From positions 1,488,001 through 1,552,000 of the forward strand of contig NZ_JBHRTO010000001.1 of assembly GCF_042646385.1 (NCBI RefSeq): a stretch of DNA of 64,000 nucleotides, given 5' to 3'. The notes beneath the pieces were generated by a model. It ran no database searches, was not told the origin of the DNA, and worked only from the letters and a program-made list of their open reading frames with translations. Position numbers and translations under genes: made by a program. Source of the stretch: Cypionkella sinensis (GTDB taxonomy: Bacteria > Pseudomonadota > Alphaproteobacteria > Rhodobacterales > Rhodobacteraceae). Below, piece by piece: positions 43,434 through 52,420 of this stretch (its first letter is position 1; every line of letters starts with the position of its first letter).

Positions 43434-43472
43434 CTTGTGGAAAATGGCGCAGTATCGTCCATTTTCCACAAG
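43434..43472 (-). terminator. 14-bp inverted repeat downstream of ccr
   Basis: CTTGTGGAAAATGG (43434-43447) pairs perfectly with 43459-43472 around eleven bases. It starts 45 bases after the ccr stop. Without a U-tract or GC-rich stem, it may act as an RNA 3' stabiliser or as a protein site rather than a classic terminator. Confidence 0.5.
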
Positions 43473-43516
43473 ATATAGTGGTTTACTTCAAATCACGCTG
43501 GATTTGATGGCATTGC

Positions 43517-44809
43517 TCAGCGGTTCAGGCTGGCGTCGAGCGTGTCTTCAAAGGTGCGCAGGCCGGTGCGGGTGGCTTGCACCAGCACCGCCATATTGCC
43601 GGGTTTGTGCTTGTTGTTGCGCATCAGCATATGCGCCGCCGGGATTTCTGCCCATGGGAAAACTTCCGACATGCAGGGATCAAGCCGCCGTTCGATCATC
43701 AGTTTGTTGGCGGCAGAGGCCTGCTTCAAATGCGCGAAATGGCTGCCTTGCAGGCGCTTTTGGTGCATCCACATATAGCGCACGTCAAAGGTGCAGTTGA
43801 AGCCAGAGGTGCCGGCGCAGATCACCACCATGCCGCCCTTTTTGCACACCAAGGAGCTGACCGGGAAGGTCGCCTCGCCGGGGTGTTCGAACACCATATC
43901 GACGTTGACGCCCTTTCCGGTGATGTCCCAGATGGCTTTACCAAAACGGCGGGCTTCTTTCAGCCATTCGTTATATTCCGGCGTGTTGACGGTGGGCAGT
44001 TGCCCCCAGCATTTGAAATCCTTGCGGTTGATCACGCCCTTGGCGCCAAGGCCCATGACGAATTCGCGCTTGTCTTCTTCGGAAATCACGCCGATGGCAT
44101 TGGCGCCTGCGGTGTTGATCAACTGGATCGCGTAAGAGCCAAGCCCGCCCGATGCGCCCCAGACCAGCACGTTCTGCCCCGGTTTCAGATCATGCGGCTC
44201 GTGCCCGAACAGCATGCGATAGGCGGTGGCGAGGGTCAGGGTGTAGCAGGCAGATTCCTCCCAAGTCAGGTGCTTGGGGCGCGGCATGAGTTGCTGGGCT
44301 TGCACGCGGGTGAATTGCGCGAAAGAGCCGTCGGGGGTCTCATATCCCCAGATGCGCTGGGTGGGCGAGAACATCGGATCACCGCCGTTGCATTCCTCGT
44401 CATCGCCGTCGTCCTGATTGCAATGCACCACAACCTCGTCGCCGACTTTCCAGCGTTTGACCTTATCGCCCACCGCCCAGACGATGCCCGAGGCATCCGA
44501 GCCTGCGATGTGGTAGGGCTGTTTGTGGCCATCAAACGGGCTGATCGGCACGCCAAGTGCGGCCCAGACGCCGTTGTAATTGACGCCTGCGGCCATCACC
44601 AGCACCAGCACTTCGTTGCTGTCGAGCTTCCAGGTGTCTACAACTTCGACCTGCATCGCGGTGTCAGGCTCGCCATGGCGTTCGCGGCGGATCGACCAAG
44701 CATACATTTTCGCCGGAACATGGCCCAAGGGCGGCATTTCGCCAATCTCATACAGGTCTTTCACCGGAGCCTCGTAGGGGGTGATCGCCGTGCTTGTGTC
44801 CAACGCCAT
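43517..44809 (-). CDS. ccr: Crotonyl-CoA carboxylase/reductase
   Basis: The ATG at 44809, after GGAGGCAAGC, gives 430 residues, the normal size. The medium-chain reductase fold shows AAGVNYNGVWAALGVPISPFDGHK, HIAGSDASGIVWAVG, HCNQDDGDDEECNGGDPMFSPTQRIWGYETPDGSFAQF and the NADPH site VLVWGASGGLGSYAIQL. It reductively carboxylates crotonyl-CoA to ethylmalonyl-CoA, the signature step of the ethylmalonyl-CoA pathway for acetate and C1 growth. The mutase gene ecm lies close by on the opposite strand. Confidence 0.97.
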   Translation of the reverse strand: MALDTSTAITPYEAPVKDLYEIGEMPPLGHVPAKMYAWSIRRERHGEPDTAMQVEVVDTWKLDSNEVLVLVMAAGVNYNGVWAALGVPISPFDGHKQPYHIAGSDASGIVWAVGDKVKRWKVGDEVVVHCNQDDGDDEECNGGDPMFSPTQRIWGYETPDGSFAQFTRVQAQQLMPRPKHLTWEESACYTLTLATAYRMLFGHEPHDLKPGQNVLVWGASGGLGSYAIQLINTAGANAIGVISEEDKREFVMGLGAKGVINRKDFKCWGQLPTVNTPEYNEWLKEARRFGKAIWDITGKGVNVDMVFEHPGEATFPVSSLVCKKGGMVVICAGTSGFNCTFDVRYMWMHQKRLQGSHFAHLKQASAANKLMIERRLDPCMSEVFPWAEIPAAHMLMRNNKHKPGNMAVLVQATRTGLRTFEDTLDASLNR

Positions 44810-44939
44810 GCTTGCCTCCAACAAAATGCCGCGCCGCAGAATCGGGGCGGGTTGCGGTAGTGATAGCGGGGCATCGCGCAACTTTGCAATAGTCTTGATG
44901 GGTATTTTGTAATTTTATGTCTGCCGCGTTGCGGCAATT

Positions 44940-46295
44940 CTATGGGGCGACCTCGAGCCGTTGCAGCACCGGGGCTGCGTAAAAGTCGATCAGGGCGGCT
45001 GAGCCGGGGGTGATTTGCAGATTGGTGTTGATCAGGTTGCGGTTGATCAGTGGGGTCAGACCTTCGTCGAGAACAGCCTCCAGCCCCTGCGGCGGCAGCT
45101 TTTGCACCGCGCCCTGCGCCGATAGTCGGGCTTGCAAGGCGCTGACCGCAGAGGCCAAAGCGGCGCGGTCTGCGGGTTTTTTCAACAGGGCGGCGGCCAC
45201 CAAAGGCACCGGCAGCACTGGCACGACCTTGGTGATCTCTGCCATCAGATAGGCGCCGAGGTCTTCGGTCGGCGCATCGGGGGATTCGGCCAGAAAGGCG
45301 CGCAGCGATACCGGCGGCCCAAACCCTGCCGCGGTGGTGCCAAAGCCTTTGAAGCGGCCGCGAAACTTGCGCCACAGGTTGCGCAGCAGAAAAACGATGA
45401 TCGCCAAGGGCTTGCCGCGAAATCTTCGCGTGCCAGCATTGGCGGCTTCGGTCAGGATGCGATCTTCCAGCACGCGATCATAGGCCAGACCCACCGGCAC
45501 GAACACCACATCGCGCCCACCGGGTTCATAGGCCGAGACGATATAGGACAGCAGCCCCATCTTCGCCGCCCCCACCCGGCCATCCAGCGAAAGCCCGCCC
45601 TCGGGGAAGATTGCCTGCGTGGTGCCTTGCGCCGTGGCCATCTGCACATAGCGCGCCAGCACCCGGCGGTAGAGCGTGTTGCGGCTGCCACGCCGGATGA
45701 AATAGGCCCCCATCGAGCGGATCAGCGCGGACAGCGGCCAGATCCGCGCCCATTCGCCCACCGCATAGGAAATCGCCGAGCGGTTCGCCACCAGCCAGGT
45801 GATCAGCACATAATCCATGTTCGAGCGATGGTTCATCACGAAAATCACCGTGGCCTTGGGGTCGATATGCGCCAAAGCGGCATCAACCTTGCCAATCCGC
45901 ACCCGATAGGCGAGGCGCGACAGCCAGCGCGCCAGCCGGATCGCCACGCCGAAATACAGCGTCGCCGAAAACCCCGGCACGATTTCGCGGGCGTAGCGGC
46001 GGGCTTGTTCGAACGCCACAGACCCCGGCACCCCGGTCTCAGAAGCATGATCAGCGACAGCCTCGAGCACGCGCGGATCGTACGACAGGCGCACGATCAT
46101 GTCTTGCCTGCGCGCCAGTTTGAAAAACTCGATCGGGCGGTCCAGCCGCTTGTTCAACCGCGCCAGCGCCTTTTCCGCGCGCTTGCGGAAGAACCAGCGC
46201 ACCGAGGGGAACAGGAAATGCGAGGCAAAGGTGATCGCCGCAAAAGCAAGGATCAGCAGCAGCAACCAGAAAGGCACAGCGACGGGCTCTGTCAT
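44940..46295 (-). CDS. Glycerol-3-phosphate acyltransferase (PlsB-like)
   Basis: From the ATG at 46295 the protein has 451 residues with one N-terminal membrane segment (VPFWLLLLILAFAAITFASHFLF). Acyltransferase motifs are NHRSNMDYVLI (the HX4D box), GAYFIRRGSRNTLYRRVL and IFPEGGLSLDG. It probably acylates glycerol-3-phosphate in phospholipid synthesis. It is shorter than E. coli PlsB of about 800 residues, as in other alphaproteobacteria. Confidence 0.85.
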   Translation of the reverse strand: MTEPVAVPFWLLLLILAFAAITFASHFLFPSVRWFFRKRAEKALARLNKRLDRPIEFFKLARRQDMIVRLSYDPRVLEAVADHASETGVPGSVAFEQARRYAREIVPGFSATLYFGVAIRLARWLSRLAYRVRIGKVDAALAHIDPKATVIFVMNHRSNMDYVLITWLVANRSAISYAVGEWARIWPLSALIRSMGAYFIRRGSRNTLYRRVLARYVQMATAQGTTQAIFPEGGLSLDGRVGAAKMGLLSYIVSAYEPGGRDVVFVPVGLAYDRVLEDRILTEAANAGTRRFRGKPLAIIVFLLRNLWRKFRGRFKGFGTTAAGFGPPVSLRAFLAESPDAPTEDLGAYLMAEITKVVPVLPVPLVAAALLKKPADRAALASAVSALQARLSAQGAVQKLPPQGLEAVLDEGLTPLINRNLINTNLQITPGSAALIDFYAAPVLQRLEVAP

Positions 46296-46379
46296 GCCAC
46301 AATATTGGCAGCCCGTCGCGGCTTTGAATAGGCCCGTGTGATCAGGCCCGTGTTTCAAAAGGCGGTTTTGGCGGCAAGT

Positions 46380-46709
46380 TCACTCGGTGTAATAGTAATC
46401 GCCGGTCTGGCAGACATTGACGCGGGCCTTTTGCAGCACGGTGCCATCCGAGAACACCGCCTTGAAATCAAACTCGCAATAGCCTTCGGCATTGTCGAAA
46501 TGCAGCTTCATCGAGCCGCCCGTCGGCAGGGTGGACGCGCCCATCACATCGCTGCCCCAACGCTTGGCACCCGAGTTGGTGGATTGGAACTTTACCAGCG
46601 TCAGGCCGGTGTTGTTGTGGATGCGCACGGTGCGGTCGTAGGCGGCGGCTTGCAGCGTGGTGGCAGCGAGGGCAAGGGCAGCGAGGCCAAGGCGCAGGGT
46701 CGTTTTCAT
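46380..46709 (-). CDS. Small periplasmic protein of unknown function
   Basis: From the ATG at 46709, after GAGG, the product has 109 residues with a signal peptide (MKTTLRLGLAALALAATTLQ, cleavage near AAA). The mature part reads YDRTVRIHNNTGLTLVKFQS, WGSDVMGAST, and has two cysteines (EGYCEFDFKAVF and RVNVCQTGDYYYTE) likely bonded in the periplasm. I know no function. It diverges from ecm. Confidence 0.75.
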   Translation of the reverse strand: MKTTLRLGLAALALAATTLQAAAYDRTVRIHNNTGLTLVKFQSTNSGAKRWGSDVMGASTLPTGGSMKLHFDNAEGYCEFDFKAVFSDGTVLQKARVNVCQTGDYYYTE

Positions 46710-46908
46710 CATATCCTCGTGGGGTTGGTTGGGCATGACCTGTTGTGGCGCAGCCGCTGCGGCATTTCCAATGACAAGGGCTGTCATGTTTGGGCGGCGC
46801 GAAAATTCAAGAAATCTCGCCGCAACGCAGCGAATTGACACTTGCGTGAAATTGCGCTTAGTGCTGCACTGACGCAAGAATATTGCCGACGCGATTCAGG
46901 AGGCCGAG
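46710..46908. promoter_or_regulatory. 199-base divergent promoter region upstream of ecm
   Basis: The region contains ATGACA-N5-TGTCAT (46771-46787), a TTGACA hexamer (46835-46840), and the widely spaced arms CTTGCGT (46841-46847) and ACGCAAG (46872-46878). A good CAGGAGG ribosome site lies before the ecm ATG. The regulator is unknown; short-chain acyl-CoA sensors are candidates. Confidence 0.5.
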
Positions 46909-48870
46909 ATGACGCGCAAAGATACTCCGTGGCTGTTCCGCACCTATGCCGGGCATTCCACCGCTGCGGCCTCAAACGCGCTGTATCGCAGCAATCTGGC
47001 CAAGGGGCAGACCGGGCTTTCGGTGGCCTTCGATCTGCCCACCCAAACCGGCTATGATTCCGACCACGAACTCAGCCGGGGTGAAGTGGGCAAGGTCGGT
47101 GTGCCGGTCAGTCATCTGGGCGACATGCGGGCCTTGTTCAAGGATATCCCGCTGGAGCAGATGAACACCTCGATGACCATCAATGCCACGGCACCTTGGC
47201 TGCTGGCGCTGTATATCGCGGTGGCCGAGGAACAGGGCGCGGATGTCTCGGCGCTGCAAGGCACGGTGCAGAACGACATCATCAAGGAATATCTGTCGCG
47301 CGGCACCTACATCGCCCCGCCCGCGCCCAGCCTGCGGATGATCACCGATGTGGCGGCCTATACGCAAAAGCACCTGCCGAAATGGAACCCAATGAACGTG
47401 TGTTCCTACCATCTGCAAGAGGCAGGGGCGACGCCAGAGCAGGAACTGGCCTTTGCGCTGGCAACGGCCTGCGCGGTGCTGGATGATCTGAAAGGTAAAG
47501 TTTCTGCGGCAGATTTCCCCAATATGGTCGGCAGAATATCGTTTTTTGTAAACGCCGGCATCCGCTTTGTGACCGAGCTGTGCAAGATGCGCGCCTTTGT
47601 CGAGCTGTGGGACGAGTTGTGCGAAACCCGCTATGGCATCACCGAGGCGAAGTATCGCCGCTTTCGCTACGGCGTGCAGGTGAACTCGCTGGGCCTGACC
47701 GAGCAGCAGCCGGAAAACAACGTTTACCGCATCCTGATCGAGATGCTGGCGGTGACGCTGTCGAAAAACGCCCGCGCCCGCGCCGTGCAACTGCCCGCCT
47801 GGAACGAGGCTTTGGGCCTGCCACGCCCGTGGGATCAGCAATGGTCGCTGCGGATGCAGCAAATCCTCGCCTATGAAACCGACCTGCTGGAATATGACGA
47901 TCTGTTCGACGGCAACCCGGCGATTGACCGCAAGGTCAGCGCGCTGAAAGACGGCGCGCGGGCGGAATTGGCGCAGATTGATGCGATGGGCGGCGCTGTG
48001 GCGGCGATTGACTATATGAAGGGCCGTCTGGTGGAGGCCAATGCCGAGCGGATCGGGCGGATTGAAACCAAGGACACCACGGTGGTCGGCGTCAACCGCT
48101 GGATTGAGACCACGCCAAGCCCGCTGACCTCGGGTGATGGCGCGATCATGGTGTCCGATCCCGAGGCAGAGGCCGATCAGATTGCCCGCCTGACAGCATG
48201 GCGCGCAAACCGTGATGAGGCCAAGGTGCAAACCGCCCTGCACGCCCTGCGCGAGGCCGCAGCATCAGGCGCCAACATCATGCCCGCCTCGATTGCCGCC
48301 GCCAAGGCTGGGGCGACGACCGGCGAATGGGGCCTGATGGTGCGTAGCGCTTTCGGCGAATACCGCGCGCCGACCGGGGTTTCGCGCAACCCGTCAAACC
48401 GCACCGAAGGGCTGGAGCCGATCCGCGAGGCGGTGCAGGCCTTGTCGGCGAAACTGGGCCGGCCCTTGAAATTTCTGGTGGGAAAACCGGGGCTTGACGG
48501 CCATTCCAACGGCGCCGAACAAATCGCCGCCCGCGCGCGTGATTGCGGGATGGACATCCATTACGAAGGCATCCGCCTGACTCCCGCCGAGATCGTAAGC
48601 GCTGCGGTGGCCGAGCAGGCGCATGTGGTGGGCCTGTCGATTCTGTCGGGCAGCCACCTGCCGCTGATCCGCGACACGCTGGCGAAAATGCGTGAGGCGG
48701 GGCTGGCGGATACGCCGCTGATTGTCGGCGGCATTATCCCCGAAGATGACGCACGCGCCTTGCGCGCGATGGGCGTGGCCGCCGTCTACACGCCGAAGGA
48801 TTTCGAACTCAACCGCATCATGATGGATATCGTGGGGCTGGTCGAAGGCACCACGCTCGCCGCCGAATAA
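46909..48870 (+). CDS. ecm: Ethylmalonyl-CoA mutase
   Basis: The 653-residue product has the acyl-CoA mutase barrel (GQTGLSVAFDLPTQTGYDSDHELSRGEVGKVGVPVSHLGDM, MTINATAPWLLALYIAVAEEQG) and a C-terminal cobalamin domain with the B12 signature GLDGHSNGAEQIA and LSILSGSHLPL. It converts (2R)-ethylmalonyl-CoA to methylsuccinyl-CoA. Its closeness to ccr supports ethylmalonyl- rather than methylmalonyl-CoA mutase. Confidence 0.95.
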   Translation: MTRKDTPWLFRTYAGHSTAAASNALYRSNLAKGQTGLSVAFDLPTQTGYDSDHELSRGEVGKVGVPVSHLGDMRALFKDIPLEQMNTSMTINATAPWLLALYIAVAEEQGADVSALQGTVQNDIIKEYLSRGTYIAPPAPSLRMITDVAAYTQKHLPKWNPMNVCSYHLQEAGATPEQELAFALATACAVLDDLKGKVSAADFPNMVGRISFFVNAGIRFVTELCKMRAFVELWDELCETRYGITEAKYRRFRYGVQVNSLGLTEQQPENNVYRILIEMLAVTLSKNARARAVQLPAWNEALGLPRPWDQQWSLRMQQILAYETDLLEYDDLFDGNPAIDRKVSALKDGARAELAQIDAMGGAVAAIDYMKGRLVEANAERIGRIETKDTTVVGVNRWIETTPSPLTSGDGAIMVSDPEAEADQIARLTAWRANRDEAKVQTALHALREAAASGANIMPASIAAAKAGATTGEWGLMVRSAFGEYRAPTGVSRNPSNRTEGLEPIREAVQALSAKLGRPLKFLVGKPGLDGHSNGAEQIAARARDCGMDIHYEGIRLTPAEIVSAAVAEQAHVVGLSILSGSHLPLIRDTLAKMREAGLADTPLIVGGIIPEDDARALRAMGVAAVYTPKDFELNRIMMDIVGLVEGTTLAAE

Positions 48871-48947
48871 ATCACGCCCGGATTTGCGCCAGATCAAATC
48901 CCGCCGCCCCTCGGCGTGGCAGTCTTGCGCAAAACAGGAGTGTCCCG

Positions 48948-49298
48948 ATGTTCGACCGGATCAAAGCGCTGATGCACCGCTGGCAGGATTTGAACGAGAT
49001 TGCAGCGCTAAGTCAGCGCGAATTGGATGATCTGGGCATGACCCGCGATCAGATTTCGGCGTTCGCGCGGATGCCGCAGGATGTGCCCGACCGCGTGCGC
49101 GCCATGGCCGAGATTTTCGGGCTGACCGAGGCGCAACTGCATGCCGATCACGACAAATACCATGCGCTGCTGTATACTTGTGGTCAGTGCAAAGACCGCA
49201 AGAACTGCAGCAAAACGCTTTCGCTGGGTGTGCTTGCCCTGCCCTCGGATGCCGAATTCTGCCTGAATAAGTCCAGTTTCGCAGCCGCGTTGGCCTAA
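48948..49298 (+). CDS. DUF6455-type small protein with DUF1127-like N-terminus
   Basis: The 116-residue product begins with a DUF1127-like segment (HRWQDLNEIAALSQRELDDLGMTRDQISAFAR) and later carries a cysteine cluster, TCGQCKDRKNCSKTL plus EFCL, that might bind metal. No signal or membrane segment is seen. Function unknown. Proteins of this type are common in Rhodobacterales. Confidence 0.75.
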   Translation: MFDRIKALMHRWQDLNEIAALSQRELDDLGMTRDQISAFARMPQDVPDRVRAMAEIFGLTEAQLHADHDKYHALLYTCGQCKDRKNCSKTLSLGVLALPSDAEFCLNKSSFAAALA

Positions 49299-49352
49299 GG
49301 CTTCCCCTGCCCAGCAAAACCGCATAGCTTCCGGCAAAAATCGGAGAATGCG

Positions 49353-50057
49353 ATGACCTTTCATATCGGTGCCAAGCCCGGCGAGATTGCCGAAACCGTG
49401 CTGCTGCCCGGCGACCCCTACCGTGCGCGTTGGGCAGCGCAGAAATATCTGGAAAACCCCGTGTTGGTGAACGAGGTGCGCGGGATGCTGGGCTATACCG
49501 GCACCTGGCGTGGGCAGCGGGTGACCATCCACGGCTCGGGCATGGGGATGCCGTCGCTGTCGATCTATGCCACTGAATTGATGAAGGATTATGGCACACA
49601 GACCCTGATCCGCATCGGCTCGGCTGGGGCGTTGCAGAATGAAGTGAAGGTGCGCGACGTGGTTCTGGCGCAGACCGCCAGCACCTGCGGCAGCCCCTCG
49701 CGCAGCATCTTCCGCGAGTTGAATTTCGCCCCCTGCGCCGATTTTGCCCTGCTGAGCGCCGCACACAAAGCCGCGCTGAACATCGGGGTGCCGGTGCATG
49801 TCGGCGGGATTTTCTCGTCCGACACCTTCTATGACGAACGGCAAGATCTGTCCGATCAGTTGCAGCGTCATGGCACGTTGTGTGTCGAGATGGAGGCAGC
49901 CGAGTTGTATATGCTCGCCGCCCGCTACAAGCGCCGCGCGCTGGCGGTGCTGACGATTTCCGACCATATCCTGACGCACGAGGCCCTGCCCGCCGATCAG
50001 CGCGAGACCAGTTTCGGTGCGATGGTGGAAGTGGCGCTAGAGGCTGCTTTCGCCTGA
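49353..50057 (+). CDS. deoD: Purine-nucleoside phosphorylase, DeoD type
   Basis: The 234-residue protein has the DeoD lines MTFHIGAKPGEIAETVLLPGDPYRARWAA, VTIHGSGMGMPSLSIYATEL, LIRIGSAGAL and CVEMEAAELYMLAARYKRRALAVLTISDH. It cleaves purine nucleosides to base and ribose-1-phosphate. Its 3' end overlaps the convergent LysR gene by 21 bases. Confidence 0.95.
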   Translation: MTFHIGAKPGEIAETVLLPGDPYRARWAAQKYLENPVLVNEVRGMLGYTGTWRGQRVTIHGSGMGMPSLSIYATELMKDYGTQTLIRIGSAGALQNEVKVRDVVLAQTASTCGSPSRSIFRELNFAPCADFALLSAAHKAALNIGVPVHVGGIFSSDTFYDERQDLSDQLQRHGTLCVEMEAAELYMLAARYKRRALAVLTISDHILTHEALPADQRETSFGAMVEVALEAAFA

Positions 50058-50933
50058 ACTGCGGGACGCCGCAACTTGCAAGAACCGCGCGGCCCGCTGC
50101 ACGGCAGAGCCCGGCTGCATTGGCCGGGCCGCCCATAATCGCAGGCCGCCCGGCAGCGTGACGCGCTGCGCAAAGGGTGCCACCAACGCCCCGACTGCAA
50201 GGTGAGAAGCAACCAGCGCCTGATGCGCTATCAACACCCCCGCCCCGCCTGCGGCCTCCTCGACCGCCAGCGCGTAAAGCGAAAAGATCGGCCCACGCGG
50301 GGTAAAATTCCGCCCCGGCATCGCCACATCCGCCCAGATCTTCCAATCCTGCGCCCAGCTTGCATCGGTCAGGCAGGTCACATCCGCCAAATCTTCGGGG
50401 TGCCGCAACTTGGCCGCAAGTGACGGGGAACACACAGGAAAAATCACATCCGGGGCAATGATCTGATCGCCTTCGCCGTAAAACAGGCTCAGATCATAGG
50501 GCAGACGTTTCAGGTTTGGCGGCCGCTCCATCGCGGTGATCGAGATTTCAATTTCGGGTGCCGCTGCGCGCAAGGCAGGCAGGCGCGGCGATAGCCAAAG
50601 CTGCGCGATGGCAGGCAAGGTGGCGATATGCACCACGCGCGGTGCGGCCTCGGCCCGCAACACCTGCACCGCCGCCCCCAGCGCGTCGAAGGCGTGGGTG
50701 AAGTCCGGCAAGGCGCGCGCGCCCACCGCCGTCAGCACGACACCGCGCCCGCTGCGTTGAAACAAAGGTGATCCCAGATGCGCCTCAAGCGCCTTCACAT
50801 GCGCTGTGACTGCCCCCGGCGTCACCCCGAGTTCTGCCGCAGCCAAAGCAAAACTGCCCAACCGTGCCGCCGCTTCAAACGCCCGCAAAGCGGAAAGCGG
50901 CAGGTCTTTCGGGCGTGGGGGTGCAACGGCCAT
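50037..50933 (-). CDS. LysR-family transcriptional regulator (GcvA-like)
   Basis: The 298-residue protein has the LysR helix-turn-helix (LSALRAFEAAARLGSFALAAAELGVTPGAVTAHVKALEAHLGSPLFQRSGRG) and a substrate-binding domain. It diverges from the SHMT-like gene at 51054, so it probably activates that gene in response to a related amino acid. The gap contains CTATG (50949-50953) and CATAG (50969-50973), a possible LysR site. Confidence 0.92.
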   Translation of the reverse strand: MAVAPPRPKDLPLSALRAFEAAARLGSFALAAAELGVTPGAVTAHVKALEAHLGSPLFQRSGRGVVLTAVGARALPDFTHAFDALGAAVQVLRAEAAPRVVHIATLPAIAQLWLSPRLPALRAAAPEIEISITAMERPPNLKRLPYDLSLFYGEGDQIIAPDVIFPVCSPSLAAKLRHPEDLADVTCLTDASWAQDWKIWADVAMPGRNFTPRGPIFSLYALAVEEAAGGAGVLIAHQALVASHLAVGALVAPFAQRVTLPGGLRLWAARPMQPGSAVQRAARFLQVAASRSSGESSL

Positions 50934-51053
50934 GATAGCGCAGGTTTTCTATGTTCAGTTTTTCATTGCATAGTTTTTCTAACCCTAATTTTCCACAATT
51001 CTGATTTGCCCACAAGCCTGCGCTCTGCTCATCTGTGACAAAAGGAGATTGCC

Positions 51054-52370
51054 ATGCCCCATCTTTCCCCCCGCGCCTGGGTTCCCGCCGCCTGCGAAAG
51101 CCTGATCCAGCGCATCGCCACTGAGTCCACCGCGCCCAGCCCGCAGGTGGCAGACCGGATCGAAACGCTTGTTCAAGCCAATACCCAGATTCACGATCAG
51201 GATTGCTTCAACCTGAACCCCGCCACCAACATCATGAATCCCCGCGCCGAAGCGGTGCTGTCGCGCGGTCTGGGCAGCCGCCCTTCGCTCGGCTATCCCG
51301 GCGATAAATATGAGATGGGGCTTGAGGCGATTGAGGAGATCGAGGTCATCGCCGCCGAACTCGCCGCCGAAATCTTCCAAGCCAAATATGCCGAAATCCG
51401 CGTGGGTTCCGGTGCTTTGGCCAATCTGTATGGCTTTATGGCGCTGACCAAACCGGGTGATGTGATCATCGCACCGCCCGCCACCATCGGCGGCCATGTC
51501 ACCCATCACGCGGGCGGTTGTGCCGGACTTTATGGGTTGATCACCCACGCGGCGCCGGTCAATGCCGATGGCTATACCGTTGATCTGGAACAACTTCGCA
51601 CGCTGGCCCACCGCGTTCACCCCAAGTTGATCACCATCGGCGGCAGCCTTAATCTGTTCCCGCATCCGGTGGCCGAGATCCGCGCCATCGCTGATGAGGT
51701 TGGCGCAAAGGTGCTGTTTGACGCCGCCCATCAATGCGGCATCATCGCGGGCGGCGTTTGGGCCAATCCGCTGCACGAGGGCGCGCATCTGATGACGATG
51801 AGCACCTATAAATCGCTGGGCGGCCCGGCAGGCGGGCTGATCGTCACCAACGATGCCGAGATTGCCGAGCGGCTGGATCACATCGCCTACCCCGGCATGA
51901 CGGCGAATTTCGATGCCGCGAAATCTGCCGCATTGGCGCTGTCACTGCTGGATTGGCGCGATTTTGGCGCGACTTATGCGCAGGCGATGGTCGATCTGTC
52001 ACGGGCGCTGGCGCAGGAACTCGGCGCGCTTGGCTTGCCGGTGTTTGGCGGGGCGGATGGCGGCCAAAGCCATCAGTTTGCGATCGAGGCCGCAGGCTTT
52101 GGCGGCGGGCAGACCGCATCGAAAACCCTGCGCAAATCGGGGTTCCTCGCCTGTGGCATCGGCCTGCCGATTGCGAGTGTTGCGAATGATCTCAATGGCT
52201 TGCGGATCGGCACGCCGGAACTGGTGCGCCGGGGCGTCACCCCCGCCGATGCGCCGGCACTGGCGGCGCTGATCGCGGAAAGCCTGCGCTCGAACGCGCC
52301 CGAGGCGATTGCGCCGCGCACCGCTGCGCTGCGGAAAAACTTCCAAGGCCTGCACTATATGCACCCTTGA
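51054..52370 (+). CDS. Serine-hydroxymethyltransferase-like PLP enzyme
   Basis: The 438-residue protein has the SHMT fold: DCFNLNPATNIMNPRAEAVLSRGL, GYPGDKYEMGLEAIEEIE, VLFDAAHQCGIIAGG and the PLP-lysine segment TMSTYKSLGGPAGGLIVTND. In housekeeping GlyA this segment reads TTTHKTLRGPRGG, so the site differs. The enzyme may act on another beta-hydroxy or alpha-methyl amino acid. The divergent LysR regulator supports a specialised catabolic role. The ATG follows AAAAGGAGA. Confidence 0.85.
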   Translation: MPHLSPRAWVPAACESLIQRIATESTAPSPQVADRIETLVQANTQIHDQDCFNLNPATNIMNPRAEAVLSRGLGSRPSLGYPGDKYEMGLEAIEEIEVIAAELAAEIFQAKYAEIRVGSGALANLYGFMALTKPGDVIIAPPATIGGHVTHHAGGCAGLYGLITHAAPVNADGYTVDLEQLRTLAHRVHPKLITIGGSLNLFPHPVAEIRAIADEVGAKVLFDAAHQCGIIAGGVWANPLHEGAHLMTMSTYKSLGGPAGGLIVTNDAEIAERLDHIAYPGMTANFDAAKSAALALSLLDWRDFGATYAQAMVDLSRALAQELGALGLPVFGGADGGQSHQFAIEAAGFGGGQTASKTLRKSGFLACGIGLPIASVANDLNGLRIGTPELVRRGVTPADAPALAALIAESLRSNAPEAIAPRTAALRKNFQGLHYMHP

Positions 52371-52384
52371 CCTAAGCGATTCGT

Positions 52385-52420
52385 GGGCGTCTATTGCGAT
52401 CCCCTCAGCAGGAGACGCCC
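52385..52420 (+). promoter_or_regulatory. Hairpin touching the ribosome site of the aldo/keto reductase gene
   Basis: GGGCGTCT (52385-52392) pairs perfectly with AGACGCCC (52413-52420), which ends at the ATG. The second arm covers the end of the Shine-Dalgarno AGGAG (52410-52414). Folding would hinder initiation; a chance origin is possible. Confidence 0.45.

Larger units (their letters stand above)
43174..43516. other. 343-base intergenic region rich in palindromes
   Basis: No gene is supported here. It holds a G6-CCAG-C6 hairpin (43320-43335) followed by GCGCCCCCCGGAGTATTT, which from memory resembles extragenic elements scattered in Rhodobacter-type genomes. It also holds a 14-bp palindrome and a long inverted repeat, listed next. 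It separates the ccr 3' end from the helicase start; both genes run leftward, so the helicase promoter should lie here. Confidence 0.6.

Noticed and set aside
43434..43472. Inverted repeat as the ends of an insertion sequence
   Set aside because: The arms are separated by only eleven bases and no transposase is near.
42025..44860. Two frames of about 430 codons on the plus strand opposite the helicase and ccr genes
   Set aside because: Both mirror strongly supported genes codon for codon, lack ribosome sites and show no recognisable domain.
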